Below are positions 61,177-64,000 of a DNA stretch of 64,000 nt, piece by piece. This DNA is from Holothuria scabra (lineage: Eukaryota > Echinodermata > Holothuroidea > Aspidochirotida > Holothuriidae), in NCBI GenBank assembly GCA_037179385.1, contig CM074193.1:46157082-46221081 (forward strand). Reading direction: 5' to 3'. A program made the translations under genes and the position numbers. Position 1 is the stretch's first letter. Every line of letters begins with the position of its first letter. A model generated the notes under the pieces. That model searched no databases, had not been told where the DNA came from, and worked only from the letters and a program-made list of their open reading frames with translations.

Positions 61177-62747
61177 AACTATTGCCAAATACAGGCAATG
61201 GTTATGAGAATCGGGTAATCTGATTTTCGATAATTTAATGATGTAGGATGAGAATGTCTTCCCGTAAGTCTGCTTGAAAATTCATTTCAACACACCGTGT
61301 AACGTGACAATTCTGTCAATAAGTGTTACTAATAAAAGAAAAATCATCTACTTCATTTCATCCAATGGTAGTGGTACATTTTATCTGATTCTTCTGATCA
61401 AAATAGCGACTGCTATAAGATCCCCATAGGCCTTAATTTTTTCAAAAGTAAAATCATATATAGTAGGAAGTTGGGGCACACAATTTTTTCAATATATATT
61501 GAATTTAGCCAAGAGTCGCAATAGAGTAAAATTCATTAGCATGTTTTCAATTCCGGTTTGTAGTTTCCCCGAAATGATGCGGGATTCATCGATTGGCAGT
61601 GATACATTTTATCTGGTAATTTTCTGATCAAATAGCGACTGCTTAGATCCCCCTATAAGTCTGGGAAATGTCATTGTCGACTGTCTCAGGGGTCCGATTT
61701 TTCAAAATTTTCTGTTCGCTTCGCGCCAACCAGCGGTGAAGTTCCGCGCAGATAGTCTTCCTAGCAGCATTTTAGTTTCAAGTGAACAATTTTTGTGCAA
61801 ACAGACCCTCGAATTAGTGACTTCTAAGATCCCCTATAAGCAAAGGTTTTGACTGTCTGAAGTGGTCAGGTTTTTCAAAATTTCCTGCACGCTTCGTCCC
61901 AACTTATGGTGGTGCTCCACTTACACCGATTCATAGCAGAATTTAAGTTTCAAGTGATCATTTTTTACAAAAAGAAACTCAAAATAGCGAATGCTTAGAT
62001 CCCCATATAAGCCCAGGAAATGCCATTTTCAACTGTCTGAGCAGTCGGATATTTGAAAATGTTTTGTACGCTTCGCGCCAACCAATGGTGGCGCTCCGCT
62101 TAGTCTTTCTGGCTGAATTTTAGTTTGGAACGAAAATACGTTTATCTGCAATTGAAACTTAAAAAGGCGACTGCTTCGATACCCTTTTCAAGCCTGGGAA
62201 ATGTCATTTTGACTGTCTGAGGGATACGAATTTTCAAATTTTCTGGACGCTCCGCGCCAACTAGTGGTGGCGCTCCGCTTTGACTGTCCTACATGCAGAA
62301 TTACATTTCTCGGGCAAAAATCTTGTGCCCCAAAAGTGAAATGCTCCCCTACGTCCCTGGGAATACTTCACTCAGGAGTGCACTGGAACAGCTGCTTGCA
62401 ACATTCAGCAGGATTCCAGATTTGCGATCCTAGGATACATAATAGTTCAGTGGAGTAATGAACTGAGCTAATCAGTATCTCAAAAGGGTGTTTTAATCTT
62501 AGAAAAATAAAAAACTTTCTCACCAGAATTAGAAACAAATTAACCTGGCAAATGCCATTTCTAGCCATCTGGGAGGTTTAAAAATGCAAAATTTTCTTTG
62601 TTCGCTCCACGCCAACTGGTGGTGACGCTACGCTTAGATAGTAAACTTCAGCCACCCCCTACAAAAGTACCCAGCCCCCCATGGACCCCTACCAGGGCTT
62701 TGTCCCCTGAACCCCACCAGGGGGCCTTAAAGCGGCCCCTGGACCCC
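61177..62747 (+). repeat. Right arm of foldback-like structure (subrepeat array)
   Basis: Collinear with the complement of 52,326-53,875 end to end, including the unique GATCCTAGGATACAT...GTGGAGTAATGAACTGAGCTAATCAGTA segment. CTTCGCGCCAACC-type markers lie near 61,721, 61,893, 62,071, 62,250 and 62,603, steps of 172-179 bp and one double step. Outer boundary: CCCCTGGACCCC at 62,736-62,747. Confidence 0.78.
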
Positions 62748-64000
62748 AGGCTGATTGGGCCAACAGTCTAAACCCTGTACAAACATGGGCCGATTTTCCT
62801 AAATTTTTAGCCAAATCGTTCGTTTTCATCTCTTTGCCTCGAATTAACCATTGATTCAATTAACTATGCACCGGCCTTAACAATGGTCAAACCATTGACC
62901 TCCAACTTTGATCAAAATTTACATATTTATGGTGAAATCTAACCATTAATTGGTCACTTTTTGACCATACGTTTGAGTCGGTGCATAGTTCACCATAGGG
63001 TTTTTAGAGTGCACTCTGTGGTATTGAGTTGGATTCAACCTCTCTAAAAGAAGGATGATTATTTTAAACAGAGCGCCACCATAGGTTGGCGCGAATTGTA
63101 CAGAAAATGAAGTAGCCCATGAAGGGAAACCTCATTGAATATCCTGTTTAAAAAGGCAAATATACTTCTTTGTTACTGTAGTAGAGTCCATTCCCAGAGT
63201 CCAAAAGCTATTAGTAGCTAACAGTCGTCAAATCACCTTTAAAGTATAAGACGACTTGGTTTGTCGGCACCGCAACTCGTCTAGACGTTCGTCTTGTTGA
63301 TTTTGTCCATATGGAGGACAGATTCTTCAATAAACATCTCAACTTTTAATGGTCCTCACAAAAGCCAAATTTCTTTTGAAAATTTTAAATTTTGTCTTCA
63401 AAGTAAATTCAAGATTTTAAGTATTTGTTGAAAAGAAAGTCAAAATTCTCGCGCGCTGCAAGCGCCTCAAAATCTAGGCTAAGTAATTGCGCCACACCGG
63501 GACTAATTCAAAACCATTGTCGGGGCCATGAAATGCGGGCCTCCTGTCAAGGAGCTTGGCCCCCACTGCCGGGGAAATCCTGGCGCCACCCTTGTTTTGG
63601 GTATAACATCAAGGTATCCTTGATGCCACCTAAGCAGGTTTTCTATCTTAGGTTGAGCGGGAAATAGGGTAGGCCTACCGAGTTTAGTTTCTAATAGCCA
63701 TAAACATGTTTAGAATTTAAACGTGTTCAAAGTGGGGGAAAAATAGTTGTTTCATTGTTGAACCCCTTTTTTAAAGTGGACTGTTCAAATGGTTGGAATC
63801 GCGAGGAACTTGGGAATTTCAAAATATAATTTGAGAAAGATTTGGGAAAATTCAATTTGAGAACCAAAATGTGATTCTTTGGTTGAATTAAAACAACAAC
63901 TCGATTTACTGGTTAAAGGCACTTCATTCTACATGATTTTTTTTATAAGTGCCTATGCTTAAAATCATTCGGAGTAAAGTCGGAAAAGAATACTTGGTTG
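62748..64000. other. Right flank, no gene
   Basis: One more foldback-family core (GAGCGCCACCATAGGTTGGCGCGAATTGTACAG) lies at 63,070-63,105. CCATTGACCTCCAACTTTGATC-type sequence near 62,890 recalls 42,510 but is short. Nothing coding is seen to the window end. Confidence 0.45.

Larger units (their letters stand above)
52326..62747. mobile_element. Foldback-like composite: ~1.55-kb inverted arms around a Helitron-type relic
   Basis: Both arms end at the same outer sequence and point in opposite directions with about 7.3 kb between. Long inverted repeats built of tandem subrepeats are the definition of foldback elements, including the TU family described from sea urchin; the subrepeat here is much longer. 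I find no convincing target duplication outside the arms, so two independent insertions in opposite orientation remain possible. Confidence 0.5.

Overview
The window is animal nuclear DNA: AT-rich, intron-dense and loaded with relics of transposons (Penelope-like, Ty3/gypsy, Helitron-type, hAT- and Harbinger-type MITEs, tRNA-derived SINEs, foldback-like repeats). This mix suits a marine invertebrate; an echinoderm or hemichordate is my best guess, but nothing here fixes the species.

Only one host gene family is visible, as two tail-to-tail copies. Gene B, on the minus strand, is a complete 13-exon model (47,354 down to 20,555). I rebuilt it from splice sites, and all exon phases fit into one 1,095-residue reading frame. 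From the N-terminus it has five 52-residue repeats, a DUF4062 domain, a NACHT/STAND NTPase (Walker A in the exon at 37,867-38,180, Walker B in the exon at 34,077-34,204), a helical region and a cysteine-rich C-terminus with five CxxC motifs. The front part is built like nephrocystin-3, NWD1 and TEP1-type STAND proteins; I do not recognise the C-terminus. Gene A, on the plus strand (805-8,270), is the 3' half of a paralogue whose first exons lie left of the window. Its six exons match the last six of gene B in position and phase. Identity falls from about 90% in the NTPase exons to about 40% in the cysteine-rich end.

Layout: 1-8,270 gene A with SINEs, minisatellites and local exon-end duplications; 8,271-20,554 intergenic, with MITEs, a degenerate 20-bp minisatellite and a long block of a dispersed repeat with ~178-bp subunits (13.9-16.9 kb); 20,555-47,354 gene B, whose 6-kb intron at 26,764-32,831 holds a Penelope-like element with an inverted tail, a 164-bp (TA)n tract, and a 5'-truncated Ty3/gypsy element ending in a probable LTR; 47.4-52.3 kb intergenic repeats, including an hAT-type element nested in an ACTC-rich repeat; 52.3-62.75 kb a foldback-like structure, whose two ~1.55-kb inverted arms (each an array of ~178-bp subrepeats) enclose a broken Helitron-type ORF with OTU-protease and DUF6570-like segments; 62.75-64 kb with no gene seen.

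The strongest candidate for new biology is the STAND gene pair: an NLR-like architecture with an expandable N-terminal coding repeat and a fast-diverging, probably zinc-binding C-terminus.
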